Of a stretch of 64,000 nt of DNA, positions 53,210 to 61,953 are shown piece by piece; the first letter of the stretch is position 1, and every line of letters begins with the position of its first letter. The notes under the pieces are model-generated. The model was not told the origin of the DNA. It did not search any database and worked only from the letters and a program-made list of their open reading frames with translations. The stretch lies in contig JAKLKO010000003.1 in assembly GCA_023150615.1 (NCBI GenBank), positions 1-64,000 on the forward strand, read 5' to 3'. The position numbers and the translations under genes were made by a program. Source of the DNA: Phycisphaerae bacterium. GTDB lineage: Bacteria; Planctomycetota; Phycisphaerae; UBA1845; UTPLA1.

Positions 53210-53686
53210 CTACCGGATGGGCAATCCGGTGAACGTGCCTTCAAAAACGAGCTTGCCGTCGACGAAGCCGTGGACCTCGCAGATCGTGCGGCGCGGTCGC
53301 GATTCGATCTGCCGTCCGGCAAGGACCAGCCGCGCCGGCGGAATGACCGAATCGCGGAACTTGCAGTTGTCGATCCCGCCGAAGGCCATGAACTTGTCGT
53401 TGTTGTACACGTAGCACGAGTAAAACGCCGCCATCTGCGCCGCCGTTTCGACCATCAGGATGCCCGGAAAGATCGGCCGCCCGGGCAGATGGCCGCGGCA
53501 CCACCACTCATCCGCGCGGACGTCGCGATAGGCGATCATGACGTGCTGTTCGCGATCGAGGTGGAGGATGCCGTCGATCGTCTCGAATTCGTAGCGCTGC
53601 GGGAGCATCTTGTAGATCTGCTCGCGCGTCACCAGCACTCGATTGAGATCGATCCGGCTCAGGTCAACGAAGGGTTCGGGCGGCAT
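53210..53686 (-). CDS. FabZ-like hotdog-fold dehydratase
   Basis: A 158-residue hotdog protein. RGHLPGRPIFPGILMVETAAQ at about 80-100 matches the catalytic HFPGHPVMPG block of FabZ, keeping the active-site His and the helix Glu, but the second His of the FabZ motif is Arg. FGGIDNCKFRDSVIPP follows as in the family. The N-terminal 40 residues are longer than in typical FabZ. It may dehydrate 3-hydroxyacyl-ACP or act in a specialised lipid pathway; the co-oriented GT39-like gene downstream leaves this open. Confidence 0.8.
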   Translation of the reverse strand: MPPEPFVDLSRIDLNRVLVTREQIYKMLPQRYEFETIDGILHLDREQHVMIAYRDVRADEWWCRGHLPGRPIFPGILMVETAAQMAAFYSCYVYNNDKFMAFGGIDNCKFRDSVIPPARLVLAGRQIESRPRRTICEVHGFVDGKLVFEGTFTGLPIR

Positions 53687-53814
53687 GAAGCTCCGATCGT
53701 GGCGCTTGCGTCACCCCCGCGCCGTGACCACGCGTCGGGCCCCGGACGGCGCGGGATCGGGCACCGTCCCGGTCGCCAACCGCGGCGTCCGTATAGGTCG
53801 CGCCGAAGACCCAA

Positions 53815-54021
53815 TTACGAGGGGGAACTGTCCGACCGCACGGCCGGCGTGTCGGTCGAGCGGACCTCCAGGATTCGCTTGCGGACTTCCTGGGCCGCGT
53901 TCTTGATATCCTGCATCGTCTTTCGAACGCGCGTTCCGGCTGCCTTGTTGCCCCCTTCGGCCTTGGCCACGTCGTCGGCGCACGATTCCACGAGTTGCCT
54001 CAACTGCTCGTATTCCTTCAT
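53815..54021 (-). CDS. Histone H1-like protein (Hc1 family)
   Basis: A 68-residue protein beginning MKEYEQLRQLVESCADDVAK, with GGNKAAGTRVRKTMQDIKNA and AQEVRKRILEVR. This is the conserved helical part of the Hc1-type histone H1-like proteins of chlamydiae and planctomycetes. Unlike chlamydial Hc1 it has no long Lys/Ala-rich tail and is close to neutral overall, ending in a Ser/Thr/Asp stretch. It probably binds nucleoid DNA or acts with other nucleoid proteins. Confidence 0.85.
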   Translation of the reverse strand: MKEYEQLRQLVESCADDVAKAEGGNKAAGTRVRKTMQDIKNAAQEVRKRILEVRSTDTPAVRSDSSPS

Positions 54022-54243
54022 CTTGCATCCTCCGATGCAGAAAATCCCGATTGCCTTTCCGGGCCGGCGAACCCGGTCGGCCAGAGTGTAATCCGGCCCC
54101 GGCCGCTGTCAAACGTCATCTCTTGCGCCAGCCCGGACATTCTCGGACGCAAATCGCCCGGCCACCGCTCCGACCCCGCCCTTGCGATCCATCGCCGATT
54201 CGGCTATCGTCCAGCGACTTGGCACGAAAGGCCGGACGAGACC

Positions 54244-54387
54244 ATGCACTACGAGCATCGCATCAGTCACCGCAAACGCAAGCGCAAGCAGGGGTTCCGT
54301 GCACGCATGCGGCGCCACGCCGGACGGAAGCTCATCTCGCGAAAGCGCCGCCGCGGCCGGCGAGTCAACGTCAAGCCGAAGATGTAA
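54244..54387 (+). CDS. rpmH: 50S ribosomal protein L34
   Basis: A 47-residue very basic protein, MHYEHRISHRKRKRKQGFRA followed by RMRRHAGRKLISRKRRRGRR. The GFRARM block and GRK(L/V)I(S/A)RKRRRGRR are diagnostic of L34. The N-terminus (HYEHRIS) replaces the usual KRTYQPS. In most bacteria rpmH is followed by rnpA and yidC near the origin; neither is here, the next gene being a PIG-L deacetylase on the other strand. Confidence 0.88.
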   Translation: MHYEHRISHRKRKRKQGFRARMRRHAGRKLISRKRRRGRRVNVKPKM

Positions 54388-54471
54388 TCCCGCGGAACGC
54401 TCGCGCGACCGTCAAGGCGGTCCGATGACCGCCGCCCGAACGCCGCGCGCCCTATCCGCACGGCGCGCCGG

Positions 54472-55230
54472 CTACTCCTGTCTCATCTTCGTCGGGTCCA
54501 TCCGCGGCCACTCGCCGAACAGCGGCATCGCATCGCTGACGCCCAGTGGTCGCGGCAGCGCGTACAGCTCACCGTAGTCGAAGCCGGCCAGCCCGCCTTC
54601 GTAGCCCGCAGCCGAACGGATCCAATGCTCCAGCCCGGCGAATCGCGCCCCGGGGAATTGCGATTTGTAGCAGCGGACCGCTGCAAGCTTCTGCTCGATC
54701 GTGTCGCCGATGTCGACAACGAACGTCGCGGGCCAGAGCTGGTTCTCGGGCGTCCGCGCGACCGGACGGTAGATGAGATGATCGACGCGATGCGGCTCGG
54801 TGTTGCCGAAGCGATCGTTCCACTTCGTCAACTGCGAGTAGAATCGCGACGCCTCGGCGATCAACTGGCCCTGCCAATGATCCGGCGACGCCGCGACCGT
54901 CCGGCCGGCGAAGCCCACCAGGATCCGCGGCTTGAACCGCCGCACGATGGTCGCCAGCGCGTAGCGCGCGGCCGGGCCGTCCATGAGCTCGCGATTCGTC
55001 AGCGGCAGCGTCTCGACATGCGTCGCGCCGAGCACGGCCGCCGCCTCGGTCGACTCCTTCGCGCGGGTCTCGGGCGAGCCGAGCGGCGTCGGTTCGCCGT
55101 TGGTCATGTGGATCATGCCGACGCGATAACCCTGCTTGACGAGCTTGGCGATCCAGCCGCCGCAGCCGATCTCGAGGTCATCCGGATGCGGGGCGGTGAA
55201 GATGATGTCCAGTCGATCTGTTGCCGACAT
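54472..55230 (-). CDS. PIG-L family deacetylase (BshB1-like)
   Basis: A 252-residue zinc-dependent N-deacetylase. The metal motif APHPDDLEIGCGG at about 13-25 gives His-Asp-Asp, with the third ligand in HRVDHLIY near 155. HMTNGEPTPLGSPETRAKES matches the BshB1 group that deacetylates GlcNAc-malate in bacillithiol synthesis. Related enzymes act on mycothiol or other GlcNAc conjugates, and no bshA or bshC gene is present in the window. The cytosolic location is expected, as there is no signal peptide. Confidence 0.88.
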   Translation of the reverse strand: MSATDRLDIIFTAPHPDDLEIGCGGWIAKLVKQGYRVGMIHMTNGEPTPLGSPETRAKESTEAAAVLGATHVETLPLTNRELMDGPAARYALATIVRRFKPRILVGFAGRTVAASPDHWQGQLIAEASRFYSQLTKWNDRFGNTEPHRVDHLIYRPVARTPENQLWPATFVVDIGDTIEQKLAAVRCYKSQFPGARFAGLEHWIRSAAGYEGGLAGFDYGELYALPRPLGVSDAMPLFGEWPRMDPTKMRQE

Positions 55231-55352
55231 GCACGAGGATCTCCGGCCGACGCCGCGGCAGCGCCACGACGGTCACGGCCGGGGCGATGATAGGCGGCGC
55301 GGCCGCGGTCGGCAATCGGCCGAACCCGGGCGTGCGCCGCATCGCTTCGCGC

Positions 55353-56354
55353 TCAGCGTTGAGATGCGCAGACCGTCGCCTCGCGCGGCTCGGCCTTCGG
55401 CGCCGACGGCCCGGCCGCGGCGCGCTTGGCCGACGCGGCGCGGTTGCGCTGCGTCGTGATGATGATGACGCCCGTCAGGATGACGCCCGCCGCGACGATC
55501 CGCCGGCCCGACAGCGCCTCGCCCGCCATAAGCCAGCCGAGCAGCATCGCGACGACCGGGTTGACGTAGGCGTAGGTCGACACGCGCGCCGGCGTGGTGA
55601 CCTTCAGCAGCCAGATGTACGCGCTGTATCCGATCAGCGCGCCGAACACGATCAGGTAGGCCAGCGCCCCGGCGGATCGCCAGGACACCGCGGCCGGATC
55701 AAGCCTCGACCACTCGCCCGTCAGTGTGCCGGCCACGAGCAGCGTCGCCCCGCCGGCGAGCATTTCCATCGCCGTCGCGAGCAGCGCGGACGACGGGAGT
55801 TGTGCATGCTGCGAGTAGATCGATCCGGCCGACCACGACAGCGAGGCCTCGACGAGGATCGCCGCGCCGATCCAATCGACGCCCGCGCCAAGCGCCTGTG
55901 AACTCGGCATGACCAGCAACACGACGCCGGCCATGCCCGTCACGACGCCGACGATCGTCGACGCCGACGGACGCTGTCCGCGCGGCTTGAGCCACGCCAG
56001 CAGGACCATCCAGAAGGGGACGGTCGCGACGAGCAGCGCGGCAATGCCCGACTCCACGCGCTGCTCGGCATAGACCACGCCGCCGTTGCCGCCCATGAGC
56101 AGCGCGACGCCGATCACGGCCGTCGAGCGCCAGTGCGCGGGTGTCGGGCGCGGCGCGCCGCGCCAACGCGACCAGGCGTACAGAATCAGGCCTGCGGTGA
56201 CGAAGCGCGTGCCGGCCATCAGGAACGGCGGCATCGTCTCGAGCGCGATGAGAATCGCGAGATACGTCGAGCCCCAGATGAGGTAAATGGCCGCGAACGC
56301 AAGGACCAGTCGGACCGCGGCCGGATCACGCCGACCGTCGGAATGGAATGTCAT
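55353..56354 (-). CDS. EamA-family (DMT superfamily) transporter
   Basis: A 333-residue protein with ten predicted transmembrane helices in two EamA halves: about 15-150 (LAFAAIYLIWGSTYLAI, ALLVATVPFWMVLLAWL) and 160-300 (YAYVNPVVAMLLGWLMAGEA). The YIWGSTYLAI and NPVVAxLLGW signatures are typical of the YedA/RhaT-like drug/metabolite exporters. The C-terminal 35 residues are an Ala/Lys-rich cytosolic tail. Substrate unknown. Confidence 0.92.
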   Translation of the reverse strand: MTFHSDGRRDPAAVRLVLAFAAIYLIWGSTYLAILIALETMPPFLMAGTRFVTAGLILYAWSRWRGAPRPTPAHWRSTAVIGVALLMGGNGGVVYAEQRVESGIAALLVATVPFWMVLLAWLKPRGQRPSASTIVGVVTGMAGVVLLVMPSSQALGAGVDWIGAAILVEASLSWSAGSIYSQHAQLPSSALLATAMEMLAGGATLLVAGTLTGEWSRLDPAAVSWRSAGALAYLIVFGALIGYSAYIWLLKVTTPARVSTYAYVNPVVAMLLGWLMAGEALSGRRIVAAGVILTGVIIITTQRNRAASAKRAAAGPSAPKAEPREATVCASQR

Positions 56355-56499
56355 TCACTCTCCTCGGGATTCGGGCCGGGCGAGGGCCCGACTCGATGGA
56401 ACGCAGGGGTCCGCGGGTTGCATTCCCTCGATACGCCGGCCGCAGCGCGTCGGTTCGCGCCGCCGATGCCCTCTCGCGCAGCGCGCGAACCGCGGGCAA

Positions 56500-57675
56500 T
56501 CATCGGCCGTAGAAGAACTCCAGAAGCTCCGGAAAGCGCGCCGCCCAGGCGGCCTCGTTGTGTTCGCCGTTCTCGACCTCGACGTAACGGTAGTCGCGCC
56601 CCGACTTCAACCCGATCTCATCAAAGAGCTTCACCAGTCGCCGCGTCTCGGAGAGCGCATCGCCGAACTCGCTGAGCTGCCGGCCCTCGGCCGTGCCCAT
56701 GTCGACCCAGAAGCGCGTCTCGCGCAGCGACTCGCGCTTTGCCTCCGCCTCTTTCAGGATGCGCCGGTCGTTCCACCACAGCGCGGGCGAAATCACGCCG
56801 CACTTGCCGATCGTCTGCGGATACTCCATCGCGAGATACAGCGACATCAGGCCACCCAGCGACGAACCCGCGACGGCCGTCGACTTGCGGCCCGGCTTCG
56901 TGCGGTACTCGCGGTCGATGAACGGCTTGACCTCCTTCACGAGGAAACGCGCGTAGGCCTCGCCGCGGCCGCCGCCCTTTCGACGATCGTCGCGCCAAGG
57001 CGTGTACTCGTCCATCCGCTCGCGCGTGTTGTAGATCGCGACGATGATCAGCGGCCGGATGCGCCCGGTCTCGATCAGCCGCTCGGCCGATTCATCCGCG
57101 CCCCATTCGATCCCGAGAAACGACGTTGCGGCGTCGAAGACGTTCTGCCCATCGTGCATGTAGAGAACGGAGTAACGCGAGGCCGTGTCCTGCTCGTAGC
57201 CCGGCGGCACATACACCAGGATCGTCCGCGTGTTGCCGAGGCTCTCTGAGCGGAAGCGGCGATGCAGCCGCACGTCGCCCGAGAGCGTCGAGTTGGTCCC
57301 GCGACCCCGTCCGGCCGCCCAGCGCTCGACCGTGAATCGAACCGTCGCCGGCTTCCGGACCGTCAGCGTGCGGTTGGCGATCTCCCCGCCGTCGCGGTTC
57401 TTCTCCACACGCTCCCACGTGCCGAGCGTCGCCTTGTACTCCACGGCCGTGCCGCGACGCAGCGCCGCCTCGCCGCGGAACACGCCGTCTTCGCCGCGCG
57501 TCAGCTTCAGGCCGCTGGCCGTCCACGATCCGAGCGCGGGGTCGCTCCCCGCCAGGTAGACCGACGCCTCGCGCGGAGTGTCCCCGGGCACGGTCACCTC
57601 GAAGCGCACACGCACCACGTCGGACGGCGGACCCGCCGCCATCGAAACCCACAATGTCAGGACCAAAGACTGCAT
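56500..57675 (-). CDS. Exported alpha/beta-hydrolase (esterase, Fes/esterase-D-like) with starch-binding-like N-domain
   Basis: A 391-residue protein with a signal peptide (LVLTLWVSMAAGPPS), a CBM20-like beta domain (about 25-110, VYLAGSDPALGSWTASGLKL), and a putative esterase domain (about 130-390). The nucleophile elbow is VAGSSLGGLMS (GxSxG), with YVPPGYEQDTASRYSVLYMH and a late ENGEHNEAAWAARFPELLEF carrying the catalytic His. The family includes enterochelin esterases and carbohydrate esterases; the carbohydrate-binding-like module favours the latter. It lies 36 bases downstream of ileS on the same strand. Confidence 0.88.
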   Translation of the reverse strand: MQSLVLTLWVSMAAGPPSDVVRVRFEVTVPGDTPREASVYLAGSDPALGSWTASGLKLTRGEDGVFRGEAALRRGTAVEYKATLGTWERVEKNRDGGEIANRTLTVRKPATVRFTVERWAAGRGRGTNSTLSGDVRLHRRFRSESLGNTRTILVYVPPGYEQDTASRYSVLYMHDGQNVFDAATSFLGIEWGADESAERLIETGRIRPLIIVAIYNTRERMDEYTPWRDDRRKGGGRGEAYARFLVKEVKPFIDREYRTKPGRKSTAVAGSSLGGLMSLYLAMEYPQTIGKCGVISPALWWNDRRILKEAEAKRESLRETRFWVDMGTAEGRQLSEFGDALSETRRLVKLFDEIGLKSGRDYRYVEVENGEHNEAAWAARFPELLEFFYGR

Positions 57676-57711
57676 ACGCCCCTCGCCGCGCCGGCGCGAT
57701 CCGCCGCGGCG

Positions 57712-60700
57712 CTACACCGGCCGCAGCGCGATCGTGCAGGCGTGACCCTCGACCTCCACCGATTCGGTCTTCGGCGCGCCGGGTACGTCCTCCTTCACCG
57801 ACGCCGCCAGCGTTTCGCGCGAGATGTATGGACCGAACTCCTTCACCACCCGCGCGATCGTACCGTCGCCGCGAATTCCCAACTCGATTCGCTGTTCGTA
57901 GCGAAGTTGCAACGCCTTGCGGAGCTGCTGCGCGTGATGCACCAGCTCGCGCGCCAAACCCTCGTCGCGCAGCGGCTCGGTCAGTTCGGTGCTCAGCACG
58001 ACGACCGCCGAGCGGCCCTGCGCCGCGGCCCAGCCCGACCGCGCGGTCAGGCCGATCTGCACGTCCTCGCCCGTCAGCTCGATGGTCTGACCATCGACGA
58101 TCAGCGGCAGCCGGCCGGTCGCATCGAGCGCGCGACGCGCCGCGCCGGGGTCCGCCACGGCCGACAACGCTTCCTTGATCCGCGGGCCGAGCTTGCCGAA
58201 CTTCGGTCCGATCGACTTGAAGTTGGGCGCGATGCGGTATTCGACGTAGCGATCGGCCTCGCCGATGAACTCGACCTTCTTTACGTTCAGTTCGTCGGCA
58301 ATGACGCTTTCGTGCGCTGTCAGCCAGGCCGCGTGGCTGCGATCCGCGAGCACGATCTCGACCCGCGCCAGCGGCTGCCGCACGCGCAGCTTCGCCTCCG
58401 CCCGCGCCGCACGACCCAGCGAGACGATCTCGCGAACGACGGCCATCTCGGCGGACAGCGTCTCGTCGATCAATCGCTCATCCGGCGCCGGGTAGTCACA
58501 CAAGTGGATCGACCGCGGTGCGGCGGGCGCATCGGTCGCGTCGACCACCTGCGCCATCGCGTCCGCCACCGTCCGGCGGTGCACCAGGTTCTGGTACATC
58601 GCTTCGGCGTAGAACGGCACGAACGGCGCGATGAGCTTCGCCGTCGTCACGAGGCATTCGTAGAGCGTCGCGTACGCCGCCCGCTTGTCCGCGCTCATGC
58701 CCTCGGCCCAGAAGCGGTCGCGGCTGCGGCGGACGTACCAGTTCGACAGCGAATCGACGAAGTCGATCAATGCCCGCGCGGCCGGGTAGTTGTCGAACGC
58801 GTCCATCGCCTGTCGCACCGCCCGGATCGTGCGATGCAGCTCGCTGCGGATCCAACGGTCCAGCTCCGCCCATGCGATCCCGCCGCCGCGCGACGCGTCG
58901 GGCGTCCAGCCGTCGATGTTCGCGTAGATCGTGAAGAACGAATACACGTTGTGCAGGCGAATCAGGAACTCGCGCTGCCCTTCGGCGATGGTCGCCTCCT
59001 GAAAGCGGATGCTCGTCCACGGCGCCTGGCCGGAAAAGAACATCCAGCGCATCGCGTCCGCGCCTTCGTGGTCGAAGATGTAGCTCGGCTCCTTGTAGTT
59101 CTTCTTGCTCTTCGACATCTTCAGGCCGTCCTCGCCGAGCAGCAGGCCGAGGACGATGCAATTGCGGAACGGCTGCGGCCAGACGCCCTCGGACGGCCGC
59201 GCGCCCGCAGCGGCGCGCGAAGCGACGCCGTGGCGGCCGAAGAGCATGGTGGCGATCGCCAGGAGCGAATAGAACCAGCCGCGGGTCTGGTCGAGGGCTT
59301 CGCTGATGAAGTCGCAGGGGAAGTTGGTGTCGAACCGCGCGACGCTCGACGACGCGTGCGGATAGCCCCACTGCGCAAACGGCATCGCGCCGGAATCGAA
59401 CCAGCAGTCGATCACGTCGCGGACGCGGCGCATCCGCGCGGTCGCGTCCTTCGGCGAGCGATACGTGATCGCGTCGATGTACGGCTTGTGCACCTTGAGA
59501 TGCTCGCTCAGGCCCGCGTGCTTCCGCTTCGCGCTTTCCCACACATCGATGCCCTGCACGTCCGGCTTGGCCATCAACTCATCCCACGAGCCGACGGCCT
59601 CCATGTGCCCGGTCTTTTCACACACCCAGATCGGCAGCGGCGTGCCCCAATAGCGCTCGCGCGAGAGCGACCAGTCCACGTTGTTCGCGAGGAAATCGCC
59701 GAAGCGGCCGCCCCTGCCATCGACGTCGCCCTGGATGCCTTCGCGCGGCAGCCAGCGGATCGCCTGGTTGTTGTCCAGCATGTCGCGCTGGAACTGCGTC
59801 GTGCGGATGAACCAGCTCCGCCGCGGATACTGGATCAGCGGGTCCTCCTCCGCCCGCCAGCAGAACGGATACTCGTGGCGATAGGTCTCCTGGTGGAGCA
59901 GCAGTCCGCGCTCCTTCAGGTCGCGGAGGATGTCCTTGTCCGCCTCCTTCACCCACCGGCCGCGATACTTTTCAGGCGCTTCGTCGGTAAACGTGCCATC
60001 CGGCGCGACCGCGCACAGTAACGGCACGGTCTCGCGATCGGCGAACCGCTCTCGCTCCGACTGCAATAGATCGAAGTCGACCTCACCGAAAGCCGGCGCC
60101 TCGTGCACGAGACCGGTCCCGCTGTCGAGCGTGACGAAATCGGCCGCGAGCACACGCCACGCGACGTATTCCTCGCCGCCGGCGCGCAGCGCCGCGCGAC
60201 GCGGACCCAGCGAGGCGTAGTACGCTTCGTACGGCGGCACGTAGCGCAGCCCAATCAGCTCGCCGCCCTTCAGCCGCCGCTCCACAACCCACTCGCACTT
60301 GAACTTCTTCGACAGCGCGCCCACCAGGTCGGCCGCCACGATCAGACGCTCGCCTGACTTCTCATCGCGGCAGACGGCGTACTCGAAGTCCCGATGCACG
60401 GCCGCGAACGTGTTGCTGATGAGCGTCCAGGGCGTGGTCGTCCAGACGAGCAGCGAAATACGGGGGCTTCCCGTCGCTTGCGCTCCGGGCTCTGATTCGC
60501 CGAACAGTGCCTTGTAACGCTCATCCCCGACGAGCGGGAACCGCACGTACACGCTCGGATCATCGACCGTGCGATAGCCTTGCCCCACCTCGCCGCTCGA
60601 CAGCGCCGTGCCGCCCTGCGCCCACCACCAGACGATCTTGTGCCCCTGGTACAGCAGCCCCGCGTCGAACAGCGTCCTCAGCGCCCACCACACGCTCTCG

Positions 60701-61167
60701 ACGTAGCTCTGGTGATACGTCACGTACGCCTCGTCGAGGTTCACCCAGAACCCCAGCCGGCGCGTCAGACCCTCCCACTCCTTCGTGTACCGGAACACGC
60801 TCTCCATGCACTTGTGGATGAACGGCTCCACGCCGAACTTCTCAATCTCCTCCTTGCTGTGGATCCCCAGCTCCTTGCAGACCTCCACTTCCACCGGAAG
60901 GCCGTGCGTGTCCCAGCCCGCCTTCCGCTCGCAATACTCCCCGCACATCGTGCGATATCGCGGGAACAGGTCCTTGATCGCCCGCGTCAGACAATGCCCC
61001 GGATGCGGCAGGCCGTTCGCCGTCGGTGGTCCTTCGTAAAACACAAACGGCCGGCCACCGCGCCGCTGCGCGAGCGAGCGCTCGTAGATTGCGTGCCGCT
61101 CCCAGAACGCGAGCACCTGAAGCTCGGTCTTCGGAAAGTCAAACTGCGCGGGTACGTCCTTGAACAT
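57712..61167 (-). CDS. ileS: Isoleucyl-tRNA synthetase (long, eukaryote-like type)
   Basis: A 1151-residue class I synthetase from ATG 61167 (MFKDVPAQFDFPKTELQVLA). The HIGH motif is HPGH at 55-58 in PPTANGLPHPGHCLTRAIKD, the editing (CP1) domain includes WTTTPWTLISNTFAAVH, WFIRTTQF and SRERYWGTPLP follow, and KMSKS is intact near 682 (LKMSKSKKNYKEP). Length and the missing C-terminal Cys zinc finger of the E. coli type place it with the eukaryote-like IleS2 class, which is often mupirocin-resistant. It charges tRNA-Ile with isoleucine. Longer in-frame N-terminal extensions have the wrong composition. Confidence 0.96.
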   Translation of the reverse strand: MFKDVPAQFDFPKTELQVLAFWERHAIYERSLAQRRGGRPFVFYEGPPTANGLPHPGHCLTRAIKDLFPRYRTMCGEYCERKAGWDTHGLPVEVEVCKELGIHSKEEIEKFGVEPFIHKCMESVFRYTKEWEGLTRRLGFWVNLDEAYVTYHQSYVESVWWALRTLFDAGLLYQGHKIVWWWAQGGTALSSGEVGQGYRTVDDPSVYVRFPLVGDERYKALFGESEPGAQATGSPRISLLVWTTTPWTLISNTFAAVHRDFEYAVCRDEKSGERLIVAADLVGALSKKFKCEWVVERRLKGGELIGLRYVPPYEAYYASLGPRRAALRAGGEEYVAWRVLAADFVTLDSGTGLVHEAPAFGEVDFDLLQSERERFADRETVPLLCAVAPDGTFTDEAPEKYRGRWVKEADKDILRDLKERGLLLHQETYRHEYPFCWRAEEDPLIQYPRRSWFIRTTQFQRDMLDNNQAIRWLPREGIQGDVDGRGGRFGDFLANNVDWSLSRERYWGTPLPIWVCEKTGHMEAVGSWDELMAKPDVQGIDVWESAKRKHAGLSEHLKVHKPYIDAITYRSPKDATARMRRVRDVIDCWFDSGAMPFAQWGYPHASSSVARFDTNFPCDFISEALDQTRGWFYSLLAIATMLFGRHGVASRAAAGARPSEGVWPQPFRNCIVLGLLLGEDGLKMSKSKKNYKEPSYIFDHEGADAMRWMFFSGQAPWTSIRFQEATIAEGQREFLIRLHNVYSFFTIYANIDGWTPDASRGGGIAWAELDRWIRSELHRTIRAVRQAMDAFDNYPAARALIDFVDSLSNWYVRRSRDRFWAEGMSADKRAAYATLYECLVTTAKLIAPFVPFYAEAMYQNLVHRRTVADAMAQVVDATDAPAAPRSIHLCDYPAPDERLIDETLSAEMAVVREIVSLGRAARAEAKLRVRQPLARVEIVLADRSHAAWLTAHESVIADELNVKKVEFIGEADRYVEYRIAPNFKSIGPKFGKLGPRIKEALSAVADPGAARRALDATGRLPLIVDGQTIELTGEDVQIGLTARSGWAAAQGRSAVVVLSTELTEPLRDEGLARELVHHAQQLRKALQLRYEQRIELGIRGDGTIARVVKEFGPYISRETLAASVKEDVPGAPKTESVEVEGHACTIALRPV

Positions 61168-61362
61168 CACCTGCTCCCCACGACCGGCCGCGCACTCCGC
61201 TGCCGCGCGCGGCGGGACACGGTCCGGATCGCCTCCGCGTTCGGACCGCGGAACCGCAGATGTTAGCAATTCGGGGCGACTTCCGCGAGGTCGGACGCGG
61301 CGTCGGCACGTACGGCTCGGCCGGTCCGCGATGGATCTGCGTCCCGCCGGCCGCGCGGCGCG

Positions 61363-61578
61363 TCAGAACACGGAGAGCTGCGGCCAGGCGAACGTCGGGA
61401 AGATGCTGTTGAGGATGTCGTACACGGCCAGGCACGCATCGCGCGCCTCGGGGATGAAAAAACCGAGCGGGTTGAGGATCGCGTTGATGAACGCAACGAC
61501 CGGGGCGACGGCGGTGGACCAAATGGTGCAGCGGGCGAGGACGTCTTCGGGCGTCTGAATGAAGAGCGGGAAGAACAT
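61363..61578 (-). CDS. Small hydrophobic protein
   Basis: A 71-residue protein, MFFPLFIQTPEDVLARCTIW to a C-terminal FPTFAWPQLSVF, with one clear hydrophobic segment (VAPVVAFINAILNPLGFFI). Composition is natural and the start has a modest GGAG-like site. It follows tRNA-Glu on the same strand and precedes ileS. It resembles no family I know; a role at the membrane is the only inference. Confidence 0.5.
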   Translation of the reverse strand: MFFPLFIQTPEDVLARCTIWSTAVAPVVAFINAILNPLGFFIPEARDACLAVYDILNSIFPTFAWPQLSVF

Positions 61579-61654
61579 CGATCCGAACTCCGAGCCGCGT
61601 CAGGCACGTCGGCGAGGCCGTAAATACATCGGATCGATCGCGCCCCGGGGTGCG

Positions 61655-61680
61655 AAAAAAAGCGTGCGCGGCGGGACGCG
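61655..61680 (-). terminator. Likely terminator of tRNA-Glu
   Basis: Read on the minus strand, a GC-rich segment that can fold (CGCG or GCGT with ACGC) is followed by seven T residues (A run at 61655-61661 on the plus strand). It lies 15 bases downstream of the tRNA 3' end, the expected place for an intrinsic terminator, though the stem is weak. Confidence 0.4.
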
Positions 61681-61694
61681 TTGCCGTGACTGAC

Positions 61695-61766
61695 TGACCC
61701 CAGCGGGAGTCGAACCCGCGTTGTCGGATCGAAAATCCGATGTCCTAACCGCTAGACGATGGGGCC
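61695..61766 (-). tRNA. tRNA-Glu (UUC)
   Basis: On the minus strand GGCCCCA pairs with TGGGGTC to form the acceptor stem, the D arm reads GTCTAGCGGTTAGGAC, the anticodon arm is TCGGA-TTTTCGA-TCCGA with anticodon TTC, and the T arm has GCGGG-TTCGACT-CCCGC. CCA is not encoded after the discriminator A. The structure is complete and typical of tRNA-Glu. Confidence 0.95.
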
Positions 61767-61953
61767 CTGCGAATTTCGCGGCATTCTATGCGCCGCCGTC
61801 GCCGCCCTCAAGTCCGAGACCCCACGCGCGAGGCGCGGCCCTCAAGCCCGCCCATCGCCGCGCGGCCCGCGCCGCACCGCCTTGACCGCCGGACCGGCCG
61901 CCGGTATGGGAGGCGCCTGCGAGTTCTGCCCCCGTCCGAGGAGGGTCTCTATC

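Noticed and set aside
57262..60021. A 919-codon plus-strand reading frame opposite ileS
   Set aside because: Arg/His/Pro-rich shadow of the isoleucyl-tRNA synthetase codons in GC-rich DNA.
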